Below, piece after piece: positions 1 through 9,838 of a stretch of 64,000 nt of DNA. Each line of letters begins with the position of its first letter. Position 1 is the first letter of the stretch. A model generated the notes under the pieces. That model searched no databases. It was not told the DNA's origin and saw only the letters and a list, made by a program, of their open reading frames with translations. Source of the stretch: Gammaproteobacteria bacterium (GTDB lineage: Bacteria; Pseudomonadota; Gammaproteobacteria; Burkholderiales; Rhodocyclaceae); contig JAHJEO010000009.1 of assembly GCA_018825305.1 (NCBI GenBank), positions 1 through 64,000 of the forward strand, given 5' to 3'. The position numbers and the translations under genes are program-made.

Positions 1-181
1 CATCAGGAGGGAGTAACGCCGCCATGCGGCCAGACTCGCCCCGTCCCTTCGGGTTGTCGCCCAATGCGGCGTCCGCTTTGTCGCTCGGCTCGCCAAGGGG
101 ACGGCCATTGCCTTCGCCTCGCTTCGTGCGGCCATCCGCATCGGGCGGCAACGCATCTCGCCGACTGAATGAGAACAGGCC
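1..181. other. Non-coding left edge
   Basis: I see no supportable gene here. The stretch is GC-rich and open in several frames, but the translations are arginine-rich and resemble no family I know. It lies downstream of the acyltransferase stop codon. It could contain the distal part of a gene cut by the window edge. Confidence 0.4.
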
Positions 182-742
182 CTAGATCAGCCGTATCGGC
201 GACGCCAGCTCCGGCCTGCGGCCACGGACACCCTCGTAGCAAGCAGCGATCGCCGCCATGTCGGCGCTTTCTTCGCCGCTCGGCTTGAGGCTGCCGAGCA
301 ATCCGACGCGCCGCTGCGAATAGTCTATCGTTCCGAGCACTATCGGCAGGTCGGCCGAGCCGGCGATGCGGTAGAACCCGGTTTTCCACCCGGCCGTCAG
401 GCTGCGCGTGCCTTCCGGAGCGATCGCCAGCAGGAATGGCGGCTCGTCCCGCAGCATGGCCGCAACACGCTCGACGAAGCCGGTACGTTCGCGCCGATTG
501 ATGGGGATGCCGCCGAGCCAGCGCATCACGGGGCCCAGCGGCCCCCTGAAGAGCGCATCCTTGCCAACCCAGCGGGCGTTCAGCCCGAGCGCCTTCAAGG
601 CCAGCAGGGTGAGCGGAAAATCCCAGTTGGACGTATGCGGATAGCCCACCAACACTGCCCGCTCCGGACGCCCCTCGAAATCCATGCAGCGCCAGCCGAT
701 CAGGCTTAACGCGAGACGTGCCAATCGTTGGGACAGGAACAT
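182..742 (-). CDS. Lysophospholipid acyltransferase family protein (PlsC-like)
   Basis: 186 aa from the ATG at 742. It carries the two hallmarks of glycerolipid acyltransferases: an H-x4-D box (HTSNWD, residues about 32-37), which in this family is the catalytic His/Asp pair, and the substrate-binding box APEGTR at about 110-115. The first 20 residues are hydrophobic, consistent with inner-membrane association. The family transfers acyl chains to lysophosphatidic acid or related lipids; the actual acceptor is unknown. The frame stays open upstream to 1057, but that part overlaps the antisense of a decayed GGDEF domain and looks non-coding, so I chose the start just before the conserved region. 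An ATG at 802 is an alternative. No strong ribosome binding site is visible before either. Confidence 0.75.
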   Translation of the reverse strand: MFLSQRLARLALSLIGWRCMDFEGRPERAVLVGYPHTSNWDFPLTLLALKALGLNARWVGKDALFRGPLGPVMRWLGGIPINRRERTGFVERVAAMLRDEPPFLLAIAPEGTRSLTAGWKTGFYRIAGSADLPIVLGTIDYSQRRVGLLGSLKPSGEESADMAAIAACYEGVRGRRPELASPIRLI

Positions 743-779
743 TGGGCTACAGGCTGTGTTGATCCAGAAGGCTGGTTTG

Positions 780-951
780 CCATTATCGCTCGGTGGCAGC
801 ATCGGCATCGTGCTCGCCCCGATCACGCCCATGCGCCGGCCACGCTGCTCAAGTGCGCCGACACGGCGATGTATGTATGTATGCGGCCAAGCAGGCCGGG
901 CGGAATAGCTATCGCGTCTTTGGTGCGGCGATGGCATCTCCTGCAGCGTAG
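780..951 (+). pseudogene. Decayed C-terminal fragment of a GGDEF (diguanylate cyclase) domain
   Basis: Read across frames, this stretch spells the end of a GGDEF domain: GGSIGIVLAP, then after one frame change DHAHAPATLLKCADTAMY, then after a second AKQAGRNSYRVF and a TAG at 949. The usual family pattern is SIGIALxP...LLxxADxAMYxAKxxGRNxYRxF. The second frame change falls exactly in a tetranucleotide run (ATGT three times plus ATG, 869-883), as if slipped-strand mispairing had added two units inside the AMYAAK codons. The N-terminal part with the GG(D/E)EF active site is absent, so it cannot make cyclic di-GMP. It is a relic of a lost signalling gene between the acyltransferase and pgm. Confidence 0.75.
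869..883 (+). repeat. Tetranucleotide microsatellite (ATGT)3 ATG
   Basis: The tract lies in the GGDEF remnant at the AMYAAK codons. Removing two four-base units restores the family reading frame, so repeat expansion is the likely cause of that frameshift. Confidence 0.7.
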
Positions 952-1004
952 CGCAAAGCCGGTCCGGGTAAGATAGGGGCAACCGATCCAAGCGGAGAAC
1001 CAGC

Positions 1005-2654
1005 ATGACCCACCCCCTTGCCGGCAAGCCGGCCCCCACCGACGCCCTGACCGACATCCCCGCGCTTCTCGCCGCCTATCGCAACACGCCGGACAGCAGC
1101 GACCCCGCTCAGCAGGTTGCCTTCGGCACCAGCGGCCATCGCGGCACGGCGCTCAACGGTAGTTTCAACGAGGCCCACATCCTCGCCATCGCCCAGGCGG
1201 TGTGCGAATACCGCCAGAATCAGGGCATCGCCGGCCCGCTGTTCCTGGGCAAGGACAGCCACGCCTTGTCCGATCCGGCCCAGCGCACGACGATTGAAGT
1301 GCTCGCCGCCAACGGCGTGGAGACGTGCTTTCAAGCCGACGATGGCTACACGCCGACGCCGGTGATCTCGCGCGCCATCCTGGTGCACAACGCCGACCGC
1401 GCCAAGCCGCGCGCCGACGGCATCGTCATCACGCCCTCGCACAACCCGCCGCGCGACGGCGGCATCAAGTACAACCCGCCCCACGGCGGCCCGGCCGACA
1501 CCGACGCCACCGGCTGGATCGAGCGCCGCGCCAACGCCCTGATGGCCGACGGCAACCGCGAGGTGCAGCGCCTGCCCTACGCCCAGGCCATTGCCGCCGC
1601 CTGCGTGCGTACGGAGGATTTCGCGGCGGACTACATCGCCGACCTGGCGAATGTCATCGACATGGAAGCCATCCGCAAAGCGGGGCTGAAAATCGGCGTC
1701 GATCCCCTCGGCGGCGCCGCCGTGGCCTACTGGCAGCCGATTGCCGAGCGCTACGGCCTGAACATCGAGGTGGTCAATCCAAAAGTCGACCCCGCCTTCG
1801 CCTTCATGACGCTGGACCACGACGGCAAGATCCGCATGGACTGTTCCAGCCCCTATGCCATGGCCAGCCTGGTCAGCCTCAAGGACCGCTTCGACATCGC
1901 CTGGGGCAACGACGCCGACGTCGATCGCCACGGCATCGTCACGCCTTCGGTCGGGCTGCTGAATCCGAACCACTACCTCGCCGTCGCCATCAACTACCTG
2001 CTGACGCATCGGCCAAAATGGCCGGCCGGCGCGGCCGTGGGCAAGACGCTGGTTTCCAGCGGCCTCATCGACCGCGTGGTGAACGGACTCGGCCGCAAGT
2101 TCCTCGAAGTGCCGGTCGGCTTCAAGTGGTTCTCGGCAGGGCTGCTCAGTCCCGCCGAGGCGGGCGGCTTCTGCTTCGGCGGCGAGGAAAGCGCGGGGGC
2201 GAGTTTCCTGCGCCGCGACGGCAGCGCATGGACCACGGACAAGGACGGCATCATCCTCGGCCTGCTCGCGGCCGAGATCACCGCCGTCACGGGCAAGGAC
2301 CCGGGGCGCCACTACCAGGACCTCGCCGCGCAATACGGCACCCCGTTCTATGTCCGCATCGACGCACCGGCCAGCCCGGCGCAGAAGGCGGCCTTCAAGC
2401 TGCTCACCGGCGAGCGGGTGACAGCGGCGATCCTCGCCGGCGACCCCATCCTGGCCCGCCTGACACGTGCACCGGGCAACGACGCGGCCATCGGCGGCCT
2501 CAAGGTCGTCACCGCCAACGGCTGGTTCGCCGCCCGTCCCTCGGGGACGGAAGACATCTACAAGCTGTATGCGGAGAGCTTCAAGAGCGCCGAACATCTC
2601 GCCGAGATCGTGCGCGAGGCGCAGGAGATCGTCAGCGCGGCCCTCGGCGGCTGA
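1005..2654 (+). CDS. pgm: Phosphoglucomutase, alpha-D-glucose-phosphate specific
   Basis: 549 aa, close to the E. coli enzyme (546 aa). It interconverts glucose 1-phosphate and glucose 6-phosphate, linking glycolysis to glycogen and sugar-nucleotide synthesis. Visible motifs are the N-terminal AFGTSGHRG, the phosphoserine loop ITPSHNPP with the catalytic Ser at about residue 145, the metal-binding loop DADVDRHG at about 303-310, and the C-terminal phosphate-binding loop ARPSGTED. The four-domain alpha-D-phosphohexomutase layout is complete. The start ATG has a plausible GGAG-type binding site. It stands alone, followed convergently by the YlqF-type GTPase gene. Confidence 0.96.
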   Translation: MTHPLAGKPAPTDALTDIPALLAAYRNTPDSSDPAQQVAFGTSGHRGTALNGSFNEAHILAIAQAVCEYRQNQGIAGPLFLGKDSHALSDPAQRTTIEVLAANGVETCFQADDGYTPTPVISRAILVHNADRAKPRADGIVITPSHNPPRDGGIKYNPPHGGPADTDATGWIERRANALMADGNREVQRLPYAQAIAAACVRTEDFAADYIADLANVIDMEAIRKAGLKIGVDPLGGAAVAYWQPIAERYGLNIEVVNPKVDPAFAFMTLDHDGKIRMDCSSPYAMASLVSLKDRFDIAWGNDADVDRHGIVTPSVGLLNPNHYLAVAINYLLTHRPKWPAGAAVGKTLVSSGLIDRVVNGLGRKFLEVPVGFKWFSAGLLSPAEAGGFCFGGEESAGASFLRRDGSAWTTDKDGIILGLLAAEITAVTGKDPGRHYQDLAAQYGTPFYVRIDAPASPAQKAAFKLLTGERVTAAILAGDPILARLTRAPGNDAAIGGLKVVTANGWFAARPSGTEDIYKLYAESFKSAEHLAEIVREAQEIVSAALGG

Positions 2655-2680
2655 GGCCGCAAGCGGCGACAGCCGAAGGG

Positions 2681-3598
2681 CTAGTCCTCCGCTGCGTCCG
2701 CTGCCGGCTCCGCGGCGCCAGCACTGTACTTTGCGGCCGTGGCAAGCATGGCCGCGCGGCTTTCCGGCGTCTCCAGGCTGATGCGCCCGAGCGTGCCGCT
2801 GCGATAGTCGGTGAGCAGGATCATCGCGGCCTTCTCCAGGTCAAGTTCGCCGCCGCTGCCCTTGACGATGCAGCCGCGCTTTCGCGCCACCGTCTCGACC
2901 ACGCCGACGGCATCGACGCTGGCGATGTCGAACTTGTAGCGCGCAGCGAGAAGCGCCGGGTAGCGTTCGAGCAGGATGCCGGCGAGGAAAACCGCCACCT
3001 CCTCGTCGATCACCGCGTTGCGACCGATGGCGTGGCTGGCGGCAAGCATGTAGCCGTCGCTGTCATGCTCGATCTTCGGCCACATCAGGCCCGGCGTATC
3101 GACGATGGACTGGCGCGGCGAAAGGTCGAAGCTCTGCTGGCTCTTGGTCACCGCCGGCTCGTCGCCGACGGCGGCAATGCGGCGATTGAGCAGTGCATTC
3201 ATCAGCGTGGACTTGCCGACGTTCGGGATGCCCATGATCATCATGCGCAGCGGCTTGATGTTGTCGTTGCGGTGCGGCGCCAGCTGCTGGCACAAGCCCG
3301 GCACCCGCGCCGCGTCGCCCGGCTTCTTGCACGATATGGCGACGGCCTTCACGCCCGGCTGGCGCTCGTAGAAATCGAGCCAGGCCCTGGTCGCCACGGG
3401 GTCGGCGAGATCGGCCTTGTTGAGCAGCTTGAGGCAGGGGCGCTGGCGAAAGTCGCGCAGCTGACGGATCATCGGATTGGCGCTGGCCTCGGGCAGGCGG
3501 GCGTCGAGCACCTCGATCACCACGTCGGTGCGCGCCATGGTCTCGGCCGCCTTCTTGCGGGCCGAGGTCATGTGGCCGGGAAACCATTGGATGGGCAT
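2681..3598 (-). CDS. rbgA: Ribosome biogenesis GTPase YlqF/RbgA family
   Basis: 305 aa. It has the circularly permuted GTPase motif order typical of YlqF/YawG proteins: G4 NKAD at 60-63 comes before the Walker A motif GIPNVGKS at 123-130 and G3 DTPG at 167-170. The N-terminal IQWFPGHM is the family signature. RbgA helps late assembly of the large ribosomal subunit in Bacillus; the role in Proteobacteria is inferred from homology. The start was set at the Met before IQWFPGHM; the open frame runs 19 codons further upstream without homology. The C-terminal tail is alanine-rich and variable. Confidence 0.9.
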   Translation of the reverse strand: MPIQWFPGHMTSARKKAAETMARTDVVIEVLDARLPEASANPMIRQLRDFRQRPCLKLLNKADLADPVATRAWLDFYERQPGVKAVAISCKKPGDAARVPGLCQQLAPHRNDNIKPLRMMIMGIPNVGKSTLMNALLNRRIAAVGDEPAVTKSQQSFDLSPRQSIVDTPGLMWPKIEHDSDGYMLAASHAIGRNAVIDEEVAVFLAGILLERYPALLAARYKFDIASVDAVGVVETVARKRGCIVKGSGGELDLEKAAMILLTDYRSGTLGRISLETPESRAAMLATAAKYSAGAAEPAADAAED

Positions 3599-3664
3599 GG
3601 TGCTTACGCGTGCGGAAAGGCGGGCATTATCCCAGAGCCGGTGCCGCACGGCCAATCAGACAAA

Positions 3665-3877
3665 TCAGACGACCAGAATCTCCTCATCGCCGACCCTCAC
3701 GACATCGCCGCCCCGCAACTTGCGCCGGATGCGCGACTCGATTTCGCCGCCGACCATCACCGCCCCTGCCGCGATCATCGCCTTGGCGGCACCGCCGGAA
3801 GACGCCAGCCCCATCGCTTTGAGCAGGCCGTTGAGCTCGACGAATTCGCCCTCGAGCCGGAATGTGTGCTGGGTCAT
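3665..3877 (-). CDS. Small S4-domain RNA-binding protein (YbcJ-like)
   Basis: 70 aa consisting almost entirely of one S4 RNA-binding domain: FVELNGLLKAMGLASSGG, then AKAMIAAGAVMVGGE, which is the usual helix-turn-strand signature. Such single-domain proteins resemble E. coli YbcJ and bind structured RNA; the target is unknown. The start at 3877 is favoured by a GGAG six bases upstream; a longer frame reaching 4222 is antisense to the pseudouridine synthase. It is divergent from the TruC-like gene, whose product also modifies RNA, and downstream of nothing that would form an operon. Confidence 0.85.
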   Translation of the reverse strand: MTQHTFRLEGEFVELNGLLKAMGLASSGGAAKAMIAAGAVMVGGEIESRIRRKLRGGDVVRVGDEEILVV

Positions 3878-3916
3878 GCGAAACTCCGAAACCATTGTGG
3901 CCGCCATCATAGCCCC

Positions 3917-4753
3917 ATGCTCGACATCATCTACCGCGACGACCATTTGATCGCCATCGACAAGCCGCCGGGCCTGCTGGTCCATCGCAGCGACATCGAC
4001 CGCCACGAGACGCGCTTCGCCGTGCAGCTGCTGCGCGACCAGATCGGCCGCCGCGTGCAGCCGGTGCATCGCCTCGACAAGGGAACCTCGGGCGTGCTGC
4101 TGTTCGCCTTCGAGCCGGAGGTCACGCGCGAGCTGGGACGCCAGTTCGAGGCCAACGAGGTCGAGAAAACATACCTCGCCGTGGTGCGCGGCTGGCCGGA
4201 GGAATCTGGCCGCATCGACCACGCTCTGTCGCGCCGCTTCGACGAGTATGGCCGCACCCTGCCCGACGCACCGCCGCAGCCAGCCTCAACGCTGTTCCGC
4301 CGGCTCGCCACCATCGAACTGCCCTTCGCCGACGACCGCCATCCGACATCGCGCTACGCCCTGGTCGAACTGAAGCCGCTCACCGGCCGCCGCCACCAGC
4401 TGCGCCGCCACATGAAGCACATCAGCCACCCCATCATCGGCGACGCGACCTACGGCAAGGGTCGCCACAATCGTTTCTTCCAGCAGGAATTCGGCTGCAG
4501 TCGCCTGCTGCTGGCCTGCACGCGACTGGAATTTCGCCATCCGCTGCACGGCGGAATAGTGCCGCCTGCGGCGTCCAACAAGTCCGGTTGCGCGAATGGT
4601 GAAATTGCCGACTGCCGTCGGCGCGTTGTCGGCGTTGGCGCCACGGCGGGAAGCGGCTTCGTCGAACTGCTGGACCGCTTCGGCTGGCCGCAAGGGGTAC
4701 CGGGCGACGGCCACGGGAAGGAAGCGATGGCCCAGCCGCTGCCGGATTATTGA
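3917..4753 (+). CDS. truC: tRNA pseudouridine synthase, RluA/TruC family, with a C-terminal insertion
   Basis: 278 aa. The catalytic signature HRLDKGTSGVLLFA is at about residues 54-67, with the catalytic Asp within it, and the RluA-family GRRHQLRRHMKHISHPIIGD follows. It lacks an S4 domain at the N-terminus, like TruC, which makes pseudouridine 65 in tRNA. TruC proteins are usually near 260 aa. Here the tail after LEFRHPLHG holds roughly 30 unexpected residues (about 214-244) before the normal FVELLDRFGW ending. The insert is rich in Cys, Arg and Val and ends in a degenerate copy of the dispersed bipartite motif. The reading frame is intact. The exact substrate is inferred. Confidence 0.82.
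   Translation: MLDIIYRDDHLIAIDKPPGLLVHRSDIDRHETRFAVQLLRDQIGRRVQPVHRLDKGTSGVLLFAFEPEVTRELGRQFEANEVEKTYLAVVRGWPEESGRIDHALSRRFDEYGRTLPDAPPQPASTLFRRLATIELPFADDRHPTSRYALVELKPLTGRRHQLRRHMKHISHPIIGDATYGKGRHNRFFQQEFGCSRLLLACTRLEFRHPLHGGIVPPAASNKSGCANGEIADCRRRVVGVGATAGSGFVELLDRFGWPQGVPGDGHGKEAMAQPLPDY
4628..4647 (+). repeat. Bipartite dispersed motif, degenerate copy (truC)
   Basis: It reads GTCGGCGTTGGCG-CC-ACGGC with the A-run lost. It lies in the extra C-terminal segment of the TruC-like protein and is read as VGVGAT. Confidence 0.5.
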
Positions 4754-4823
4754 CCGGGGTTAAGGTCGCATCCAGGCCAGGCCCATATCGTTGCCACTGT
4801 CGGACCCAACCCAAGGAGATCGC

Positions 4824-5321
4824 ATGCCGACCGCAATATTCCCCAGTCGCACCCCCGTTTCCGCTTTCGTCCTCATCTGCGCATTGGTCTTGCCGGCAGT
4901 TCCCGCACTGGCCGACAGCTCGCCGCGAGCGGCGAGCGGCGCACCTGCCAATTCGGCCAAGCCGGCCGCAATCAAGAAGTGGCCGGCCGATCCGGCATTG
5001 CGCCAAGGCATGGGCAATGTCGCCGGGCTGCTTGCGGGGCAGTGGCCGGCCATCCGCCAGGCGCAGCTGCCAGGTTCGGCTTATCTGGATCTGGCCAACA
5101 CGGTCGCCGCACAGATCGCCGGATCCATCAAGAATCGCCAGTTGCCTCCTGCCGCGGAAGGAACCTTCCTCGCGATACAGGCCGACATGAATCGCTCCGT
5201 GGACCTGATGCGTTTACCGAAACCCGAGCTGCAGCGTGTCGGCGCGCTGGGCCTGGCGCAGGCACTGCGCAACTATGGCAAATATTTTGACCATCCCGAG
5301 CTGTCCGTTCCCGAGCCGTGA
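4824..5321 (+). CDS. Secreted protein of unknown function
   Basis: 165 aa. An AAGGAG seven bases before the ATG at 4824 fixes the start. Residues 1-30 form a signal peptide (SAFVLICALVLPAVPALA with an ALA-D cleavage site), so the product is exported. The mature part is helical and charged, with a central stretch LAGQWPAIRQAQLPG and a C-terminus ending HPELSVPEP; I recognise no domain. It follows truC by 70 bases on the same strand and ends 12 bases before the convergent flavoprotein gene. A periplasmic role is likely, but nothing more specific is supported. Confidence 0.75.
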   Translation: MPTAIFPSRTPVSAFVLICALVLPAVPALADSSPRAASGAPANSAKPAAIKKWPADPALRQGMGNVAGLLAGQWPAIRQAQLPGSAYLDLANTVAAQIAGSIKNRQLPPAAEGTFLAIQADMNRSVDLMRLPKPELQRVGALGLAQALRNYGKYFDHPELSVPEP

Positions 5322-5333
5322 AGGCATGGCGAG

Positions 5334-6572
5334 TCACGACCCGGGTCGCAGCCACGCCAAGGCGCCCTTGCCGGCGGCATGGCCGCTGGCGAAGCAGGCG
5401 GTGAGCAGGTAGCCGCCGGTCGGCGCCGCCCAATCGAGCATCTCGCCGGCGCAGAACACGCCGGGCAGATCGCGCAGCATCAAGCGTTCGTCGAACGCAT
5501 CGCGCGCCACGCCGCCGGCGCTGCTGATGGCTTCAGCGAGCGGACGCGGCGCCACCAGTCGCAGCGGCAGCGCCTTGATGGCAGCGGCGAGCCGCGCGGG
5601 ATCGGCGTAGTCGTCCTTAACCGTGAATTCCCGCAGCAGCCCGGCCTTGACGCCGGCGATCCCGACACGCCCCTGCAAGTGGCTGGCCATGGAACGAGAT
5701 CCACGGGGATGCGCGATTTCCTCGGTCAGCCGCTGGATGCTCCTGCCCGGCGCCAGATCGAGCGCCAGCGTGGCGCCGCCGGTCGCCTCGATGGCGTCGC
5801 ACAGCGCGGCCGAGAAAGTGTAGATCAGGCTGCCCTCGACGCCATGTTCGGTGACGACGAAATCGCCCTGCCGCGACTGCGCGCCGAAGGTCGCCACCAC
5901 CGACTTGAGCGGCTGGCCGGCGAACTTGTTGCGGAAGTGCTCGCTCCACTGCACGTCGAAACCGCAGTTCGCTGGCCGCAGCGGCGCCACCGACACGCCC
6001 CGCTCACCCAGCCAAGGCACCCAGGCACCGTCGGAGCCGAGCTTCGGCCAACTGCCGCCGCCCAGCGCCAGGATCACCGCCGTGCCGCTAGCGCCGACTT
6101 TTTTCGTACCGGATGGTGTGGCAAACAGAAGTTCCTCGCCGTTGCGCCACCCCAGCCAGCGATGGCGCATGTGGAAGCGCACACCCGCCGCGCGCAGGCG
6201 ATGAACCCATGCGCGCAACAGCGGCGCGGCTTTCATCTCATTCGGAAACACCCGGCCCGAGGAACCGACAAAAGTTTCTATGCCAAGGCCAAGCGCCCAC
6301 CCGCGCAGAGCATCGGCGCCGAATTCGGCCAGCCACGGCTCGACCCAGTCGCGTCGTGCGCCGTAGCGCGTCGCAAAGTCGGCGAAGGGCTCGGCGTGAG
6401 TCAGGTTCAGTCCGCTCTTGCCCGCCATCAGGAACTTCCTGCCGACCGAGGGCATCGCGTCGTAGACATCGACCGCCACCCCGGCGGACGCCAAAACCTC
6501 GGCCGCCATCAACCCGGCCGGGCCACCGCCGATCACCGCTGCGCGGCCGCCATCGCATCGAATTTCACTCAT
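5334..6572 (-). CDS. HI0933-like flavoprotein (TIGR03862-type NAD(P)/FAD-dependent oxidoreductase)
   Basis: 412 aa. A dinucleotide-binding motif GGGPAG at residues 15-20 is followed by the family signature GRKFLMAGKSGLNLTH, which identifies the HI0933/YhiN flavoproteins. The C-terminal CAGEMLDWAAPTGGYLL is the second FAD contact. The physiological substrate of this family is not established. A copy of the dispersed motif lies at about residues 157-164, read KKVGASGT, just before the conserved ALGGGSWPKLGSDG. Compared with the family pattern from memory it replaces residues and does not add any. The gene is divergent from deaD. Confidence 0.88.
   Translation of the reverse strand: MSEIRCDGGRAAVIGGGPAGLMAAEVLASAGVAVDVYDAMPSVGRKFLMAGKSGLNLTHAEPFADFATRYGARRDWVEPWLAEFGADALRGWALGLGIETFVGSSGRVFPNEMKAAPLLRAWVHRLRAAGVRFHMRHRWLGWRNGEELLFATPSGTKKVGASGTAVILALGGGSWPKLGSDGAWVPWLGERGVSVAPLRPANCGFDVQWSEHFRNKFAGQPLKSVVATFGAQSRQGDFVVTEHGVEGSLIYTFSAALCDAIEATGGATLALDLAPGRSIQRLTEEIAHPRGSRSMASHLQGRVGIAGVKAGLLREFTVKDDYADPARLAAAIKALPLRLVAPRPLAEAISSAGGVARDAFDERLMLRDLPGVFCAGEMLDWAAPTGGYLLTACFASGHAAGKGALAWLRPGS
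6082..6104 (-). repeat. Bipartite dispersed motif copy (flavoprotein gene)
   Basis: On the minus strand it reads AAAAAAGTCGGCGCTAGCG-GC-ACGGC, with one mismatch in the core. It is in the gene's sense direction and translated KVGASGT. Confidence 0.85.
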
Positions 6573-6663
6573 GTTTCCAGTCTACTTGACACGTCTGAGA
6601 TAATGGATGGCTCTCTGGCCTGACTTGGCCAGTTTCACCTCCCCGCCTCGATGCGGGCACGCC

Positions 6664-8655
<1,992 letters not shown>

Positions 8656-8731
8656 TGCCTCCGCGGGGCTGCCCCGAGGAGGTACATCCCCCCCGTGGGG
8701 GGCAGCGAGTTGCGTTTGTGAGCGTGGGGGG
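8656..8731. repeat. GC-rich intergenic repeat, copy A
   Basis: This is the full length of the deaD-yaiI gap before the yaiI start. It contains GGGGCTGCCCC, a C-run/G-run hairpin (CCCCCC CGT GGGGGG) and the conserved end TTTGTGAGCGTGGGGG. The same elements recur at 10131-10199 and 62691-62763. A structured transcript element or terminator role is possible, but there is no U-tract. Confidence 0.75.
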
Positions 8732-8740
8732 CTGATAGCG

Positions 8741-9196
8741 ATGCGCATCTGGGTCGATGCCGACGCCTGCCCCGGCGTCGTCAAGGAAATCCTCTACCGG
8801 GCGGCAGAACGCACCCGGACGCGGCTGACCCTGGTCGCCAACCAGTGCCTGCGCGTGCCGCCGTCGCAGTGGATCAGCACGGTACAAGTTGAAAAGGGCT
8901 TCGACGTGGCCGACAACCGCATCGCCGCGGCAGTCGAACCCGGTGACCTGGTGATCACCGCCGACATCCCGCTGGCCGCCGCCGTGATCGAGAAGGACGC
9001 CCACGCCCTCAATCCGCGCGGCGAAATTTACAGCCGGGAAAACATCCGCCAACTGCTCGATATGCGCAACTTCATGGACACCCTGCGTTCCAGCGGCGTC
9101 GACACCGGCGGCCCGCCGGCCTTCAGCCACTCCGACCGCCAGGCCTTCGCCAACCGGCTCGACCGCTTCCTTGCCGCCGGGCCGCGCCCGCCCTAG
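8741..9196 (+). CDS. YaiI/YqxD family protein (DUF188)
   Basis: 151 aa, the standard length for this family. The N-terminal [18 protein letters not shown] is the family signature, followed by a conserved [12 protein letters not shown] and [11 protein letters not shown], which give a PIN-like fold with conserved acidic residues. The biochemical function is not known. The start ATG immediately follows the GC-rich repeat copy A, and the deaD stop is only 85 bases upstream, so it may be cotranscribed with deaD or driven from the repeat. Confidence 0.88.
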   Translation: MRIWVDADACPGVVKEILYRAAERTRTRLTLVANQCLRVPPSQWISTVQVEKGFDVADNRIAAAVEPGDLVITADIPLAAAVIEKDAHALNPRGEIYSRENIRQLLDMRNFMDTLRSSGVDTGGPPAFSHSDRQAFANRLDRFLAAGPRPP

Positions 9197-9238
9197 CATC
9201 CGGCCATCTGCCGAATCCTTCCCCGCAAGGAATGCCCT

Positions 9239-9580
9239 ATGCCACTCCGGATTTCGCTCTTGCTTGCCATCGCCTTGTCGTTCGCCCTGCCCGTAGCGGC
9301 CGAAGTGGATGGAATTCAGCTTGACGCTTACCGGCAGGAATTCGATGCCCTGAACACAGGCCAGCCCGAGGCCAACCGTTATCGCGCCGGTTTCTACAGC
9401 GGCTACCTGCAGGGCGTTCTGGAGGCGCTGCAGGGGCGCAGCGTGTGCTTCAAGGGTTGCCGTTGCGAGATCGACGACAGGGTGGCACAACACCTGCGCG
9501 ACCATCCCGCGGATCGGGATCACCCTGCCGGCCCGTGGCTGGCAAAGCTGCTGGAGGATGCCTATCCCTGCCCGAGGTAA
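9239..9580 (+). CDS. Small secreted protein resembling Rap1a/Tai immunity proteins
   Basis: 113 aa with a clear signal peptide (residues 1-21, cleaved after VAA). The mature part has the pattern of the Rap1a/Tai domain: GYLQGVLEAL, a Cys (VCFKGC), RVAQHLRDHP, and a C-terminal AYPCPR with a second Cys. Some members of that family are periplasmic immunity proteins against type VI secreted peptidoglycan amidases, but many are orphan genes with unknown roles. No T6SS effector is nearby, so an immunity role is not supported here. An AGGAAT precedes the ATG. Confidence 0.6.
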   Translation: MPLRISLLLAIALSFALPVAAEVDGIQLDAYRQEFDALNTGQPEANRYRAGFYSGYLQGVLEALQGRSVCFKGCRCEIDDRVAQHLRDHPADRDHPAGPWLAKLLEDAYPCPR

Positions 9581-9587
9581 ATTCGGT

Positions 9588-9821
9588 TCAGGAAAGCCGG
9601 TCCTTCATATTGAATACCGTTCGCGCGTCCTGATGGGCGCGCTCCAGCGTGCGCATCGAGGCGTCGTCGTCGTGGGCGACGAAGTACTCGGCGTCCTGCG
9701 CCCGCATCACCAGGCGGATCGCCTCTTCGTCGGAAATATCGTACTTCTCGGTGATCAGCGTGGTGACCTCGTCGAGATAGGCCTCGTAGCTCATGGTCTC
9801 CGCTGGCGGCTTCTTCGTCAT
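9588..9821 (-). CDS. Small conserved hypothetical protein
   Basis: 77 aa, rich in acidic residues, with no membrane segment. The sequence DEVTTLITEKYDISDEEAIRLVMRAQDAEYFVAHDDD suggests a compact helical protein. A GAGGAGAAG about five bases upstream favours the Met at 9821 over one six codons earlier. I recognise no family. The gene lies 17 bases after the YkgJ-like stop codon on the same strand, so it is probably the last gene of a yaeQ-ykgJ-like operon. Confidence 0.65.
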   Translation of the reverse strand: MTKKPPAETMSYEAYLDEVTTLITEKYDISDEEAIRLVMRAQDAEYFVAHDDDASMRTLERAHQDARTVFNMKDRLS

Positions 9822-9838
9822 GCCCTTCTCCTCTCGCA

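Noticed and set aside
3-389. Open frame on the minus strand at the left edge
   Set aside because: The translation is Arg/Gly-rich, has no family resemblance and overlaps the conserved end of the acyltransferase in another frame.
909-2597. A 562-codon minus-strand open frame across pgm
   Set aside because: It is the antisense shadow of a clear phosphoglucomutase gene; many similar long shadows occur opposite deaD, eno, guaB and iscS.
2712-2740. Possible further copy of the dispersed motif in rbgA (GGCGCCAGCACTGTACTTTG)
   Set aside because: It needs an indel and several mismatches to match the core and lacks the ACGGC half at the right distance, so I did not count it.
1325-4753. A 1142-codon open frame on the plus strand
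   Set aside because: It crosses pgm in a wrong frame and rbgA in antisense; only its last 278 codons are a real protein (TruC-like). Its length is a product of high GC content with few stop codons.
9239-9580. Type VI secretion immunity gene
   Set aside because: The Rap1a-like pattern is present, but no amidase effector or T6SS gene is nearby, so only the domain resemblance is stated.
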